This document shows positions 34,081 through 43,479 of a DNA stretch of 43,512 bases, one piece after another. The position numbers and the translations under genes are program-made. The number at the start of each line of letters is the position of its first letter. The stretch's first letter is position 1. Where the stretch lies: NCBI RefSeq assembly GCF_009377205.1, contig NZ_VJZE01000022.1:1-43512 (forward strand), given 5' to 3'. This DNA comes from Streptomyces phyllanthi (GTDB lineage Bacteria; Actinomycetota; Actinomycetes; Streptomycetales; Streptomycetaceae). The notes beneath the pieces are model-generated. The model did not search any database. It saw only the letters and a list, made by a program, of their open reading frames with translations, and was not told the DNA's origin.

Positions 34081-34126
34081 TCCCGCACGACAGATCCCGC
34101 ACAACAGCGACAGATCCCGCACGACA
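34081..34126 (+). repeat. Threefold short repeat before kdpD
   Basis: Three copies of TCCCGCACRACA at 34081, 34095 and 34115 in the 78-base kdpE-kdpD spacer. Purpose unknown; possibly slippage. Confidence 0.5.
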
Positions 34127-34137
34127 GAGACGAGACG

Positions 34138-36690
34138 ATGGCACGCGGCAAGCTCCGGATCTACCTCGGCGCGGCACCTGGCGTCGGCAAGACCTACGCC
34201 ATGCTGTCCGAGGCGCACCGACGCACCGAGCGCGGCACCGACTGCGTCGTCGCCTTCGTCGAGCACCACCACCGGCCGCGTACCGAGGTGATGCTGCACG
34301 GCCTTGAGCAGATCCCGCGCAGGGACGTGGAGTACCGGGACACCACGTTCACGGAGATGGACGTGGAGGCGGTCCTGGCGAGGCGTCCGCAGGTGGCCCT
34401 CGTGGACGAACTCGCCCACACCAACGTCCCCGGCTCCCGCAACACCAAGCGCTGGCAGGACGTCGGGGAACTGCTGGACGCCGGGATCGACGTCGTGTCG
34501 ACCGTGAACATCCAGCACCTGGAGTCACTGGGCGATGTCGTCGAGTCGATCACCGGCGTACGGCAGAAGGAGACGGTCCCGGACGAGGTCGTGCGCCGGG
34601 CGGACCAGATAGAACTGGTCGACATGTCGCCGCAGGCGCTGCGCCGCCGCATGGCCCACGGCAACATCTACAAGCCGGACAAGGTCGACGCCGCCCTGTC
34701 CAACTACTTCCGGCCCGGCAACCTCACCGCGCTGCGGGAGCTGGCGCTGCTGTGGGTGGCCGACCGGGTCGACGAGTACCTGCAGCAGTACCGCAGCGAG
34801 CACCGGGTGTCGAAGATCTGGGGTTCGCGCGAGCGGATCGTGGTGGGCCTGACCGGCGGGCCGGAGGGCCGCACGCTGATCCGCCGCGCCGCCCGCCTCG
34901 CGGAGAAGGGCGCAGGCGGCGAGGTCCTGGCCGTCTACATCGCCCGCAGTGACGGACTGACCTCGGTCTCCCCGAAGGAGCTGGCCGTCCAGCGCACCCT
35001 GGTGGAGGACCTGGGCGGCACCTTCCACCACGTGATAGGCGACGACATCCCCGAAGCGCTGCTGGCATTCGCGCGTGGGGTGAACGCCACCCAGATCGTG
35101 CTGGGCGTCTCGCGGCGCAAGACCTGGCAGAACGTCTTCGGCCCCGGCGTCGGCGCCACGGTCGCCCGGGACTCCGGCCCCGACCTCGACGTCCACCTCA
35201 TCACCCACGACGAGGCGGGCAAGGGCCGCGGGTTGCCCGTCGCCCGGGGCGCCCGGCTCGGCAGGGTACGGATCATCTGGGGCTGGCTGGTCGGCGTGGC
35301 GGGTCCGCTGCTGCTGGCCCTCACGCTCACCCACACCGCCGCGGATCTCGGCCTCGCCAACAACGTGCTGCTGTTCCTGTCGCTGACGGTGGCCGCGGCC
35401 CTGCTCGGCGGACAGCTCCCGGCGCTGGCCTCGGCCGCCTTCAGCTCGGCGCTCCTGAACTGGTTCTTCACAGAGCCCCTTCGTACCTGGACCATCTCCG
35501 ACCCCAGGAACATCGTCGCCATCGCCGTCTTCTTCGCGGTGGCCGTCTCGGTCGCCTCGGTGGTGGACCTCGCCGCCCGGCGCACCCAGCAGGCAGCCCG
35601 GCTGCGCGCCGAGTCCGAGATCCTCTCCTTTCTCGCGGGCAGCGTGCTGCGTGGCGAAACAAGCCTCGAAGCCCTGCTGGAACGCGTCAGGGAGACCTTC
35701 GCCATGGAGTCGGTGGCCCTGCTGGAACGCGAGAACGACGTCGCCGCGTGGACCTGTGCGGGCCGTGTGGGAAGCGCGCGGCCGGTTGAGCGCCCGGAGG
35801 ACGCGGACGTGGACATGCCCGTCGGCGACCACATGGCGCTCGCCCTGTCCGGCCGGGTCCTGCCCGCCGAGGACCGCCGCGTACTCGCCGCCTTCGCCGC
35901 CCAGGCCGCCGTCGTCCTGGACCGCCAGCGCCTGCAGCACGAGGCCGACCAGGCCAAGGAACTGGCCGAGGGCAACCGCATCCGCACGGCGCTGCTCGCC
36001 GCCGTCAGCCATGACCTGCGCACACCTCTCGCCGGCATCAAGGCATCCGTCTCCTCGCTGCGCTCCGACGACGTGGAGTGGTCCGAGGAGGACCAGGCAG
36101 AGCTGCTGGCCGCGATAGAGGAGGGCGCCGACCGCCTCGACCACCTCGTCGGCAACCTCCTCGACATGTCCCGCCTCCAGACCGGCACCCTCAACCCGCT
36201 CATCCGCGAGGTGGACCTCGACGAGGTGGTCCCCATGGCACTCGTCGGCATTCCCGACCCCGAGTCGGCCGTCGTCCTGGACATCCCCGAAACCCTGCCG
36301 ATGGTCGCCGTCGACAAGGGCCTGCTGGAGCGCTCCGTCGCCAACGTCGTCGAGAACGCGGCCAAGTACAGCCCCGAAGGCGAATCGGTGACGGTGTCGG
36401 CGAGCGCCCTCGCCGATCGTGTGGAGATCCGCGTCGTCGACCGCGGCCCCGGCGTCCCCGACGAGGCCAAGGACCGCATCTTCGAACCCTTCCAGAGATA
36501 CGGCGACGCCCCGCGCGGAGCCGGAGTCGGCCTCGGCCTCGCCGTCGCCCGCGGCTTCGCCGAGGCCATGGGCGGCACCCTGAACGCCGAAGACACCCCC
36601 GGTGGTGGCCTCACCATGGTCCTGACCCTCGCGGCCGCCCCCAGCCACGCGCCGTCCCCCACGGACCTTCCGGCCACCGCCACGCAGTAG
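34138..36690 (+). CDS. kdpD: Sensor histidine kinase KdpD
   Basis: 850 residues with all usual domains in order: the KdpD N-terminal domain with Walker A GAAPGVGKT (11-19) and a Walker B-like VALVDELAH; a universal-stress-protein domain (about 235-365); four membrane helices (DUF4118, about 380-490); a GAF-like region; HisKA with the phosphoacceptor His625 (AAVSHDLRTPLAG); and HATPase_c (NVVENAAKYSPEG, VEIRVVDRGPGVPD, GVGLGLAVARGFAEAMGG). It senses potassium limitation or turgor and phosphorylates KdpE. Last gene of the kdp cluster; no damage seen. Confidence 0.97.
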   Translation: MARGKLRIYLGAAPGVGKTYAMLSEAHRRTERGTDCVVAFVEHHHRPRTEVMLHGLEQIPRRDVEYRDTTFTEMDVEAVLARRPQVALVDELAHTNVPGSRNTKRWQDVGELLDAGIDVVSTVNIQHLESLGDVVESITGVRQKETVPDEVVRRADQIELVDMSPQALRRRMAHGNIYKPDKVDAALSNYFRPGNLTALRELALLWVADRVDEYLQQYRSEHRVSKIWGSRERIVVGLTGGPEGRTLIRRAARLAEKGAGGEVLAVYIARSDGLTSVSPKELAVQRTLVEDLGGTFHHVIGDDIPEALLAFARGVNATQIVLGVSRRKTWQNVFGPGVGATVARDSGPDLDVHLITHDEAGKGRGLPVARGARLGRVRIIWGWLVGVAGPLLLALTLTHTAADLGLANNVLLFLSLTVAAALLGGQLPALASAAFSSALLNWFFTEPLRTWTISDPRNIVAIAVFFAVAVSVASVVDLAARRTQQAARLRAESEILSFLAGSVLRGETSLEALLERVRETFAMESVALLERENDVAAWTCAGRVGSARPVERPEDADVDMPVGDHMALALSGRVLPAEDRRVLAAFAAQAAVVLDRQRLQHEADQAKELAEGNRIRTALLAAVSHDLRTPLAGIKASVSSLRSDDVEWSEEDQAELLAAIEEGADRLDHLVGNLLDMSRLQTGTLNPLIREVDLDEVVPMALVGIPDPESAVVLDIPETLPMVAVDKGLLERSVANVVENAAKYSPEGESVTVSASALADRVEIRVVDRGPGVPDEAKDRIFEPFQRYGDAPRGAGVGLGLAVARGFAEAMGGTLNAEDTPGGGLTMVLTLAAAPSHAPSPTDLPATATQ

Positions 36691-36820
36691 GTCCCATGGA
36701 CGGTGTTCCGGCCGGGGCCGGGCGACCGGCCGCTTCGGCGTCAGGGATCCGTCAAGGCAACGCGCCCTGTGCGGCCGGGCGGATACGGCAGCGGCATCCT
36801 GAGTCCTGCCGGCCGCCGAC

Positions 36821-36868
36821 CGCATCGACCGTCGTCCCGCGGCCCGCATCGACCGTCGTCCCGCGGCC
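36821..36868. repeat. 24-base perfect tandem repeat
   Basis: A 24-base unit starting CGCATCGACCGTCGTCC occurs twice without gap (36821-36844, 36845-36868), between kdpD and the hydrolase remnant. Likely replication slippage in decaying DNA. Confidence 0.8.
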
Positions 36869-36889
36869 CCTCGGACAAGGGGGCGCCCC

Positions 36890-37090
36890 CTGTACGGTCT
36901 GCTCCAGTGCCTCGGTGAGCCACTGCCCATACCAGGCCGACCGTCCGCGACGCGGACGGAGGGGCGCGCTCAGACCGGGCTGCCCGGGCACATCGAGCAC
37001 CACCGTGGACCACCGGGCGGCCAGAGCCCGCGCGGTATGCCGGTAGACGGCGCTGCATTGGTGTTGGTGCCCGGCACCAGCTTCACGCTC
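36890..37090 (-). pseudogene. Alpha/beta hydrolase remnant
   Basis: The minus strand reads [10 protein letters not shown] (about 37090-37050), then after a frameshift [45 protein letters not shown] (to ~36890). This is the N-terminal part of an alpha/beta hydrolase: oxyanion-hole loop, then the strand carrying DVPGQPG. The catalytic Ser, Asp and His regions are missing. Part of the otherwise empty 36691-37330 stretch. Confidence 0.5.
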
Positions 37091-37330
37091 GGCACGGCCG
37101 GCGTCGGGTCCGGGCCCAGGACGTCCGGAGTTGGTATCGGCCCGGCCTGGATCAGGGCGGAGAAGGGCCGTTGGACCCAACCGGTGGCTGATGCTGGGGC
37201 CGTTCGACCCTATCCGGCCAGGGGGCCCCGCCAACGATCATGTCGAGGCCGGGAAGCGCCGCGCCCTCCACCGCACGCGCGCGCTTCCCGGTCTGTGAGC
37301 GACATGAGCAGATGGGGAGGACGCCGTCCG

Positions 37331-39031
37331 ATGGACGAGGCGCAGCTGGACCAGGTGAAGCACGCGGGAGAGGCGCTGATACGCCCCGCGGTCCGCAGAG
37401 AGGCCGGTACAGCCGTGCGGACGGCGGACCGGCCGTCCTGGGTGGAGTGGCTGACGACCACCGACCACAAGAAGATCGGAACGCTGTACCTGGTCAGCGC
37501 GTTCGTGTTCTTCGTCGTCGGGGGCGTGATGGCCCTGATGATGCGTGCCGAACTCGCCCGCCCCGGGCTGCAGGTGATGTCGAACGAGCAGTTCAACCAG
37601 GCGTTCACCATGCACGGCTCGATCATGCTGCTGATGTTCGCGATGCCGCTGTTCACCGGCTTCGCCAACTGGATCATGCCGCTGCAGATCGGCGCCCCGG
37701 ACGTCGCCTTTCCCCGCCTGAACATGCTCGCCTACTGGCTGTTCCTGTTCGGCTCCTCGATCGCCGCGTTCGGCTTCCTCACCCCTGGTGGGGCCGCGGA
37801 CTTCGGCTGGTTCCTGTACGCCCCGCTGTCGGACGCCGTCCACTCGCCGGGCCTCGGCGCCGACATGTGGATCATGGGCGTGGCGCTCTCCGGTTTCGGC
37901 AGCATCCTCGGCGCGGTCAACTTCATCACGACGATCATTTGTCTGCGCGCGCCGGGCATGACGATGTTCCGGATGCCGATCTTCACCTGGAACGTGCTGC
38001 TGACCGCACTGCTGATCCTGATCGTGTTCCCGGTCCTGGCGGCGGCGCTGTTCGCGCTGGAGTGCGACCGCAAGTTCGGCTCGCACATCTTCGATCCGGC
38101 CAATGGCGGTGCGCTGCTGTGGCAGCACCTGTTCTGGTTCTTCGGCCATCCCGAGGTGTACATCCTGGCGCTGCCGTTCTTCGGGATCGTCAGTGAGGTC
38201 ATCCCGGTCTTCGCCCGCAAGCCGATGTTCGGGTACATGGGTCTGATCGGGGCGACGATCGCCATCGCCGGCCTGAGCGTGACGGTGTGGGCGCACCACA
38301 TGTACGTCACCGGGGGAGTCCTGCTGCCGTTCTTCTCCTTCATGACCTTCCTGATCGCGGTCCCGACCGGGGTGAAGTTCTTCAACTGGATCGGAACGAT
38401 GTGGAAGGGCAGCCTGTCCTTCGAGACGCCGATGCTGTGGACCACCGGCTTCCTCATCACCTTCGTCTTCGGTGGTCTGACGGGCGTGATACTGGCCTCG
38501 CCGCCGATGGACTTCCACCTGTCCGACTCGTACTTCGTCGTGGCGCATTTCCACTACACGGTGTTCGGCACGGTCGTGTACGCGATGTTCGCCGGCTTCC
38601 ACTTCTGGTGGCCGAAGTTCACCGGCAAGATGCTCGACGAGCGCCTCGGGAAGATCACGTTCTGGACGCTCACGGTCGGCTTCCACCTCACGTTCCTGGT
38701 CCAGCACTGGCTGGGCGCGGAGGGCATGCCGCGCCGGTACGCCGACTACCTCGCTGCCGACGGCTTCACGGCCCTCAACACCCTGTCCTCGATCGGGGCG
38801 TTCCTGCTGGGCCTGTCGATCCTGCCGTTCCTCTACAACGTCTGGAAGACCGCGAAGTACGGCAAGCGCATCGAGGCCGACGACCCGTGGGGCTACGGCC
38901 GCTCGCTGGAGTGGGCCACCTCGTGCCCGCCGCCGCGGCACAACTTCCTCACCCTGCCCCGCATCCGCAGCGAATCACCGGCCTTCGACCTGCACCACCC
39001 CGAGATCGCCGAACTCGAGGCGGCGAGGTAG
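37331..39031 (+). CDS. ctaD: Cytochrome c oxidase subunit I (aa3-type)
   Basis: A 566-residue heme-copper oxidase core with 12 helices. Ligands are all present: His95 (FTMHG, heme a), His273 with Tyr277 ([10 protein letters not shown], CuB and the His-Tyr cross-link), His322-His323 (AHHMY, CuB), His406 and His408 (AHFHYTVFG, hemes a3 and a). It reduces oxygen to water and pumps protons. The start at 37331 has GGGGAGG 10 bases upstream; an ATG at 37304 is less likely. Subunits II and III are not here, so it must use partners encoded elsewhere and is probably an extra copy. A small membrane gene follows at 4 bases. Confidence 0.95.
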   Translation: MDEAQLDQVKHAGEALIRPAVRREAGTAVRTADRPSWVEWLTTTDHKKIGTLYLVSAFVFFVVGGVMALMMRAELARPGLQVMSNEQFNQAFTMHGSIMLLMFAMPLFTGFANWIMPLQIGAPDVAFPRLNMLAYWLFLFGSSIAAFGFLTPGGAADFGWFLYAPLSDAVHSPGLGADMWIMGVALSGFGSILGAVNFITTIICLRAPGMTMFRMPIFTWNVLLTALLILIVFPVLAAALFALECDRKFGSHIFDPANGGALLWQHLFWFFGHPEVYILALPFFGIVSEVIPVFARKPMFGYMGLIGATIAIAGLSVTVWAHHMYVTGGVLLPFFSFMTFLIAVPTGVKFFNWIGTMWKGSLSFETPMLWTTGFLITFVFGGLTGVILASPPMDFHLSDSYFVVAHFHYTVFGTVVYAMFAGFHFWWPKFTGKMLDERLGKITFWTLTVGFHLTFLVQHWLGAEGMPRRYADYLAADGFTALNTLSSIGAFLLGLSILPFLYNVWKTAKYGKRIEADDPWGYGRSLEWATSCPPPRHNFLTLPRIRSESPAFDLHHPEIAELEAAR

Positions 39032-39034
39032 GCC

Positions 39035-39595
39035 GTGTTCCACGCTGTCCTGGGGATGGGGGTCGCGGTGGTGACCGCGTCCGGATGCGTCTGGTACGTG
39101 CCCGCACTCGCCGACCTGCGCGCAGGAGCCGACCGGCCCGTCTCCCGCCGGATCACCGCGGCCGCTTGTGTGACGGGCTGGGGTACGGCTGCGAGCTTTG
39201 TTCCCCTGCTCATCGTTCACCTGGCGTGGTGGGCGCTCGGCGCCGTGGCCGTGGTGGGCGCCACGGCAACAGCCGGGCTTCGGATACGCGCCGGCGCGCA
39301 GCGCCGATACGAGGCGAGGGAGATCGCCCGCCACTGGGCGGCACTGAGCGACACCTCGCCTCCCGGCCACCGGAGCCATGCCCGTTCGCGGTACGTCTTC
39401 GCAGCCCTCACCGGCTCCGGACTGGTTGCCGCCGTGGTGACCGCGGCCGTCCTGCTGGCCGCCGGACCTGAGGACGGGCTGGACTGGCTGTTGGCCGCTG
39501 TCGCCCCGGCCGTGATCGTCGGGGTGTTCCTCGCCGTCGCGTCCATGTACACGCGCGCGGCCCGCCGCGATGTGGCGGGTCACGCGGGGCGGTGA
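39035..39595 (+). CDS. Membrane protein downstream of ctaD (186 aa)
   Basis: GTG at 39035, three bases after the ctaD stop, so translation is coupled. Four hydrophobic segments: VLGMGVAVVTASGCVWYVPAL, AAACVTGWGTAASFVPLLIVHLAWWALGAVAVVG (long, probably two) and, after a basic cytosolic loop (RIRAGAQRRYEAREIARHW), LTGSGLVAAVVTAAVLLAAG and WLLAAVAPAVIVGVFLAVASM. No known family. Position suggests an oxidase accessory protein, but nothing in the sequence proves it. Confidence 0.75.
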   Translation: MFHAVLGMGVAVVTASGCVWYVPALADLRAGADRPVSRRITAAACVTGWGTAASFVPLLIVHLAWWALGAVAVVGATATAGLRIRAGAQRRYEAREIARHWAALSDTSPPGHRSHARSRYVFAALTGSGLVAAVVTAAVLLAAGPEDGLDWLLAAVAPAVIVGVFLAVASMYTRAARRDVAGHAGR

Positions 39596-39718
39596 CGGTC
39601 GAGAGCACCCCGCTCGGCCTTCTTCATCGGCCCAAGCCCACGCGGCGGACGCCTGACCTGTCGACGGGCCGACTGGGACACGAGGTGACCCTTCCGCCCG
39701 GTGCCACCACGGCGCCGG

Positions 39719-39890
39719 GTCCGGGCGAGACGCCCGTGTTGTTGACCAGGACGTCCGGGCGGTCCATCAGGGCCGCGGCCTCCCGGATGCTGTCGGCGCC
39801 CGTCACGTCGAGGACCAGTGGCCGGGTGTCGCCGCCGATCTCCTCGGCGGCCCGCTGCCCGCGCCCGGCGTCGCGGGAGCCCATGTACAC
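39719..39890 (-). pseudogene. Short-chain dehydrogenase/reductase (SDR) internal fragment
   Basis: The minus strand encodes VYMGSRDAGRGQRAAEEIGGDTRPLVLDVTGADSIREAAALMDRPDVLVNNTGVSPGP: the second beta-alpha unit and the NNxG motif of a classical SDR. Both the glycine-rich cofactor loop before it and the YxxxK catalytic part after it are missing. An isolated gene fragment between the ctaD pair and oleate hydratase. Confidence 0.65.
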
Positions 39891-40089
39891 CCACGACGCG
39901 CGGCTCGCCGCACTGCCGGCTGAGCGGATCCTGTGCGGGCTCGCCGCGCGGGCAGCCTGACGCGGTGGGGTGCCTGCGCCCTCAACCGCCCGAAGCGGGG
40001 GCGCGGTGTCACACGAGTTACGAGACGATCGGCACCGCTTGCCTGGCAGGACTCCACATCGCGGGTGTCTTCCCTTGTCCCGCTCCGGG

Positions 40090-41661
40090 TCACCGACGAT
40101 GCATGGTCTCCAGAGCGGCGGCCAGCACGTGGGGGTCGTGATGGCCCTTGTAGACCGCGGGCGGTCGTTCGGTGAGCTCGAGGAGTTGGGACACCGCGGT
40201 CCAGGCGGTGCGGACCGAGTACTCGACGGTGAAGACGACGTCGTCGGGCACCTCGGCGAACTGGCCGATGAAGGCGAGGTTCACCGAGCCCTCGGGTACG
40301 ACCTTCGGCCGGTCGTCGCGGCGGCGTGCCAGGAACTGGCTGGTGATGTACGGCATCAGGCAGGGCACGACGGTGGACGTCCGCAGTACGCGGGCCGCGA
40401 GCGACTCGTCGAAGGGCAGGTGGTGCAGGACCTCTTCGAGGATCTCTCGGCCGGAGCACATGGTCATCGGCTTGGGTGTGTGGTTGCCGGAGCGTCCGGG
40501 GCGCAGGCCGTAGCCCCACCAGACCGAGACGCCTTCGGGCTGGTTGCGGTAGACGGGCTGGCGCGGCGCCACGATGGTGAGCAGCCAGTTGGAGTCGGTG
40601 AAGGTCATCAGCCCGCCCCGGCCGGTCTCCCGGCCGCTGAACTCCGCGAGGGCGTCGAGGAAGAGCGGGTCCTCGGCGGTGACCGTGAACGACTCCCAGC
40701 GGGACTCCTTGACGCGCTTGTCGAAGGCGTCCGGGTTCCCGAAGTCGTCGCGGCCCCTGGACAGCCGGTGCCAGAGCAGCCAGGGGTCCGATTTCCGGGG
40801 AGGGGGCGGCGGGGCGGCGAAGTGGGAGCCGAGGCTGGTTGAGTCGGTCATGGAACCGTTGGTGACCAGGACCAGGTCGTCGGGGGCCACGTCGATCTGT
40901 TCGTCACGGCCGTCGCGGGTCAAGTAGATGCGCTCGACCGTGGTGGACCGGTGCCCTGGCGCGAAGGCGAGGTCGGTGACGTGGCAGCGGGTGTGGACGG
41001 TGACGCCCCGTTCACGGAGCCAGGTGGTCAGGGGGCGCACGATGGAGTCGTACTGGTTGTAGCGGGTGCCGTAGGCGCTCGTCATGGAGGCGAACTCGGG
41101 GGCCAGGTGGATGAAGCGTTTGAGGTAGCGGCGGAACTCGATGGCGCTGTGCCAGGGCTGGAAGGCGAACGTGGTGCACCACAGGAACCAGAAGGTGGTG
41201 GTGAAGAAGTGCTCGCTGAAGCAGTCGGTGATCCGCTTGCCGTCCAGATGCCCCTCGGGAGTTGCCAGGCAGCGGACCACATCCATCCGGTCGCGCTCTG
41301 AGAACCCCATCGAGCGGGTGTCGACGATCTTCCCGTCGCCGTCGATGAGGCGTGCCATGTCGTCCCAGGCGAAGTCCTCGTGGCCGGCCAGGATTTCCTG
41401 CGTCACCGACACGGAGGGGTCGTCGAGGGTGGGAATGCCGGAGAGCAGGTCGTACGTGCAGCGGTACTCGGCCTCGAACATGCGCCCGCCGCGCATGGTG
41501 TAGCCGGCATGCGCCGTGCCACCCGCGTCCAGGCTGCCGCCGGTGTTCCGCTGCTCCTCGAAGAGGTGGATGTCCGCTCCGTCGAACCCGCCGTCGCGGA
41601 TCAGGAACGTGGCCGCGGCGAGCGCCGCGATACCGCTGCCCACCAGATACGCCTTCGCCAT
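40090..41661 (-). CDS. ohyA: Oleate hydratase (FAD-dependent)
   Basis: A 523-residue flavoenzyme that adds water to the 9-cis double bond of oleic acid, giving 10-hydroxystearate. FAD-binding motifs are clear: GSGIAALAAATFL (8-20) and the EEQRNTGGSLDAGG loop (35-48) typical of myosin-cross-reactive-antigen proteins; also YRCTYDLLSGIPTL, NQYDSIVRPLTTWL and the C-terminal FIGQFAEVPDDVVFTVEYSVRTAW. The ATG at 41661 follows GAGGAG. Known roles are detoxification of unsaturated fatty acids and membrane change under stress. The gene is transcribed alone; a terminator at 41812-41847 separates it from the upstream operon. Confidence 0.93.
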   Translation of the reverse strand: MAKAYLVGSGIAALAAATFLIRDGGFDGADIHLFEEQRNTGGSLDAGGTAHAGYTMRGGRMFEAEYRCTYDLLSGIPTLDDPSVSVTQEILAGHEDFAWDDMARLIDGDGKIVDTRSMGFSERDRMDVVRCLATPEGHLDGKRITDCFSEHFFTTTFWFLWCTTFAFQPWHSAIEFRRYLKRFIHLAPEFASMTSAYGTRYNQYDSIVRPLTTWLRERGVTVHTRCHVTDLAFAPGHRSTTVERIYLTRDGRDEQIDVAPDDLVLVTNGSMTDSTSLGSHFAAPPPPPRKSDPWLLWHRLSRGRDDFGNPDAFDKRVKESRWESFTVTAEDPLFLDALAEFSGRETGRGGLMTFTDSNWLLTIVAPRQPVYRNQPEGVSVWWGYGLRPGRSGNHTPKPMTMCSGREILEEVLHHLPFDESLAARVLRTSTVVPCLMPYITSQFLARRRDDRPKVVPEGSVNLAFIGQFAEVPDDVVFTVEYSVRTAWTAVSQLLELTERPPAVYKGHHDPHVLAAALETMHRR

Positions 41662-41811
41662 CGCACAACTCCTCGTTCTCGCCCGTCGACCGGGAAACCG
41701 CACATCCCACTGTTTCCGGTTCCTGGGGCGTCGTCAGTGGGCCGTTGGTCACCCACCTGGTCCGGACGGCCCCATCGGACGGGCTGCCGCGGTGGGTGGG
41801 CAGAGACGACG

Positions 41812-41847
41812 ACGGCCCGGTCGGTGGACCGTCACCGAACGGGCCGT
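41812..41847 (-). terminator. Terminator between hpf-like gene and oleate hydratase
   Basis: Outer stem ACGGCCCG (41812-41819) with its complement at 41840-41847, inner stem TCGGTG/CACCGA, loop of 6, one mismatch between the stems. It lies 14 bases after the hpf-like stop. Confidence 0.75.
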
Positions 41848-41860
41848 GCTCATCGTGGAC

Positions 41861-42232
41861 TTACGCGGACTGCCGACCGCCACGCCACGGCGGCGCGGCC
41901 GCCCGGTGGCCGTCGTCCCAGGCGTGGGCGGCCTTGTCGGTCTGGCGGCGCAGCCGGTCCTGCAGTTTGTCGACGACCTCCCGGCCGGTGGCCTCCTCGG
42001 CGAGGACCACCACCTGGTGGCCACCGACACGCAGGTCGGCCGTGGCCAACCAGGGGTGCTCCGCGTGGCGGGCCGCCCGCACGATCCGCACCTCGCCGGT
42101 GACGGCGGGCAGCCCCGGCCGGCTGACGACGGCGTCGACCTTCGCGCGGGCGTAGTCGAGAGTGTCCTTGTCCACCGGGCCGTCGGAACGCAGCCGCACC
42201 GTGGGCGTGGCCTGGGCCTTGTCGCTGGTCAT
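41861..42232 (-). CDS. HPF/RaiA-like ribosome-associated protein
   Basis: The ATG at 42232 with AAAGGGA upstream gives a 123-residue protein (MTSDKAQATPTVRLRSDGPVDKDTLDYARAKVDAVVSRPGLPAVTGEVRIVRAARHAEHPWLATADLRVGGHQVVV... REVVDKLQDRLRRQTDKAAHAW). The beta-alpha-beta-beta-beta-alpha pattern with helix ARAKVDAVV and final helix VVDKLQDRLRRQ resembles the N-terminal domain of ribosome hibernation factors. It lacks the C-terminal dimerisation domain of long HPF. Second gene after the flavohemoglobin (32-base gap), so it is made together with NO detoxification. Confidence 0.65.
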   Translation of the reverse strand: MTSDKAQATPTVRLRSDGPVDKDTLDYARAKVDAVVSRPGLPAVTGEVRIVRAARHAEHPWLATADLRVGGHQVVVLAEEATGREVVDKLQDRLRRQTDKAAHAWDDGHRAAAPPWRGGRQSA

Positions 42233-42264
42233 GGTGATTCCCTTTCTGGAGGGGGCAAGGTCGT

Positions 42265-43479
42265 TCAGGCAGCCGGGCCAGGCAGCCACAGGTCGGGGCC
42301 GAAGACCTCGTAGCGGATGCGCTGTGCCGGAATCCCGGCGCCCAGCAGCTGTCCGCGCACCGCCCGCATGAAGGGCAGCGGCCCGCACAGGAACACCGTG
42401 GCGCCGTCGGGCAGTTCGATCCCGTCGAGGTTCATCAGGCCCTCGCGCGTGTCGGGTTCCTCCGGGCCGGGCTGCTCGTACCAGAAGACCGCGCGGGCGT
42501 CCGGCAGTTGGCCGACGAGCTCCCGGGTCTCGGTGCGCAGGGCGTGGTCGGCGGGGGAGCGGTCGGCGTGCAGGACCAGCAACGGCCGGGTCGAACCGAG
42601 GGCGGCCAGATGGGCCAGCATGCCGGTCATGGGGGTGCAGCCGATGCCCGCGGAGACCAGCACGATGGGGGTGGTGGCGTCGGCCGGGTCGTCGAGGACG
42701 ATGTCGCCGAAGGGGGCGGAGAGCGTCAGTTCGTCTCCTTCGCGCACGTGGCGGTGGAGCAGGTTGGAGACCTCGCCGTCCGGCGTGTCGTCCGTGGCGG
42801 CGACCCGCTTGACGGTGATGCGGCGCAGGTCTCCGCCCGGGTCGGAGGACAGGCTGTACTGGCGCAGCTGGTGGATGCCGTCGGGCATGCGCAGGCGCAC
42901 GCTGACGTACTGGCCCGCCCGCGCTCGGGGTGCCGGTTCGCCGTCGGCGGGGCGGAGCAGGAAGGACATCACGTCCGGGGTTTCGGTGTGGCGTTCGACG
43001 ACCGTCCACTGCCGCCAGGTCTGGCCGGGCTGGAGGCCCGCGTCCTGGTAGAGGCGTGCCTCCTGGGCGATCAGGGCACCGGCCATCAGCCAGTACACCT
43101 CGTCCCAGGCGGCCGCCACCTCAGGGGTGACCGCGTCGCCCAGTACTTCGGCTATCGCGCCGAAGAGGTACTTGTGCACGATCGTGTACTGGTCGTCGGT
43201 GACTCCGACGGCGGCGTGCTTGTGCGCGATGCGGGACAGCAGGGCGTCGGGCCGGACGTCCGGCTGTTCGAGCAGCGCGGTCGCGAAGCCGGCGATCGAG
43301 CCGGCCAGGGCTTGGCGCTGGGCTCCGCTGGCCTGGTTGCCGCGGTTGAACATCCCGTCGAGCAGTTCCGGCCGGTCGCGGAACATCGCGCCGTAGAAGC
43401 GGGTGGTGATCTCGTCGAGCGCTCCGGCGACGGCGGGCAGGGTGGCACGGACGACGGCGGCGGATTCTGCGGACAGCAT
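42265..43479 (-). CDS. hmp: Flavohemoglobin (nitric oxide dioxygenase)
   Basis: A 404-residue protein that converts NO and O2 to nitrate using NAD(P)H. The globin domain (1-140) has Tyr29 (RFYGAMF), the proximal His88 (RIAHKHAAVGV), Tyr98 and Glu140 (AQEARLY). The reductase part has the FAD motif RQYSL (206-210), the nucleotide motif GIGCTPM (278-284) and the C-terminal FLCGPLPFM and YEVFGPD. The ATG at 43479 follows GGGAGG. Only 33 bases upstream are in the window, so the promoter is not visible. First gene of an operon with the HPF-like gene. Confidence 0.95.
   Translation of the reverse strand: MLSAESAAVVRATLPAVAGALDEITTRFYGAMFRDRPELLDGMFNRGNQASGAQRQALAGSIAGFATALLEQPDVRPDALLSRIAHKHAAVGVTDDQYTIVHKYLFGAIAEVLGDAVTPEVAAAWDEVYWLMAGALIAQEARLYQDAGLQPGQTWRQWTVVERHTETPDVMSFLLRPADGEPAPRARAGQYVSVRLRMPDGIHQLRQYSLSSDPGGDLRRITVKRVAATDDTPDGEVSNLLHRHVREGDELTLSAPFGDIVLDDPADATTPIVLVSAGIGCTPMTGMLAHLAALGSTRPLLVLHADRSPADHALRTETRELVGQLPDARAVFWYEQPGPEEPDTREGLMNLDGIELPDGATVFLCGPLPFMRAVRGQLLGAGIPAQRIRYEVFGPDLWLPGPAA

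Noticed and set aside
34525..36930. Long minus-strand frame (801 codons) opposite kdpD.
   Set aside because: Gly/Arg/Gln-rich, no motif; antisense of kdpD with all sensor-kinase motifs on the plus strand.
39890..39960. Plus-strand frame ending RLAALPAERILCGLAARAA.
   Set aside because: Could be a gene tail, but the upstream frame is antisense to the SDR fragment and no family is recognised.
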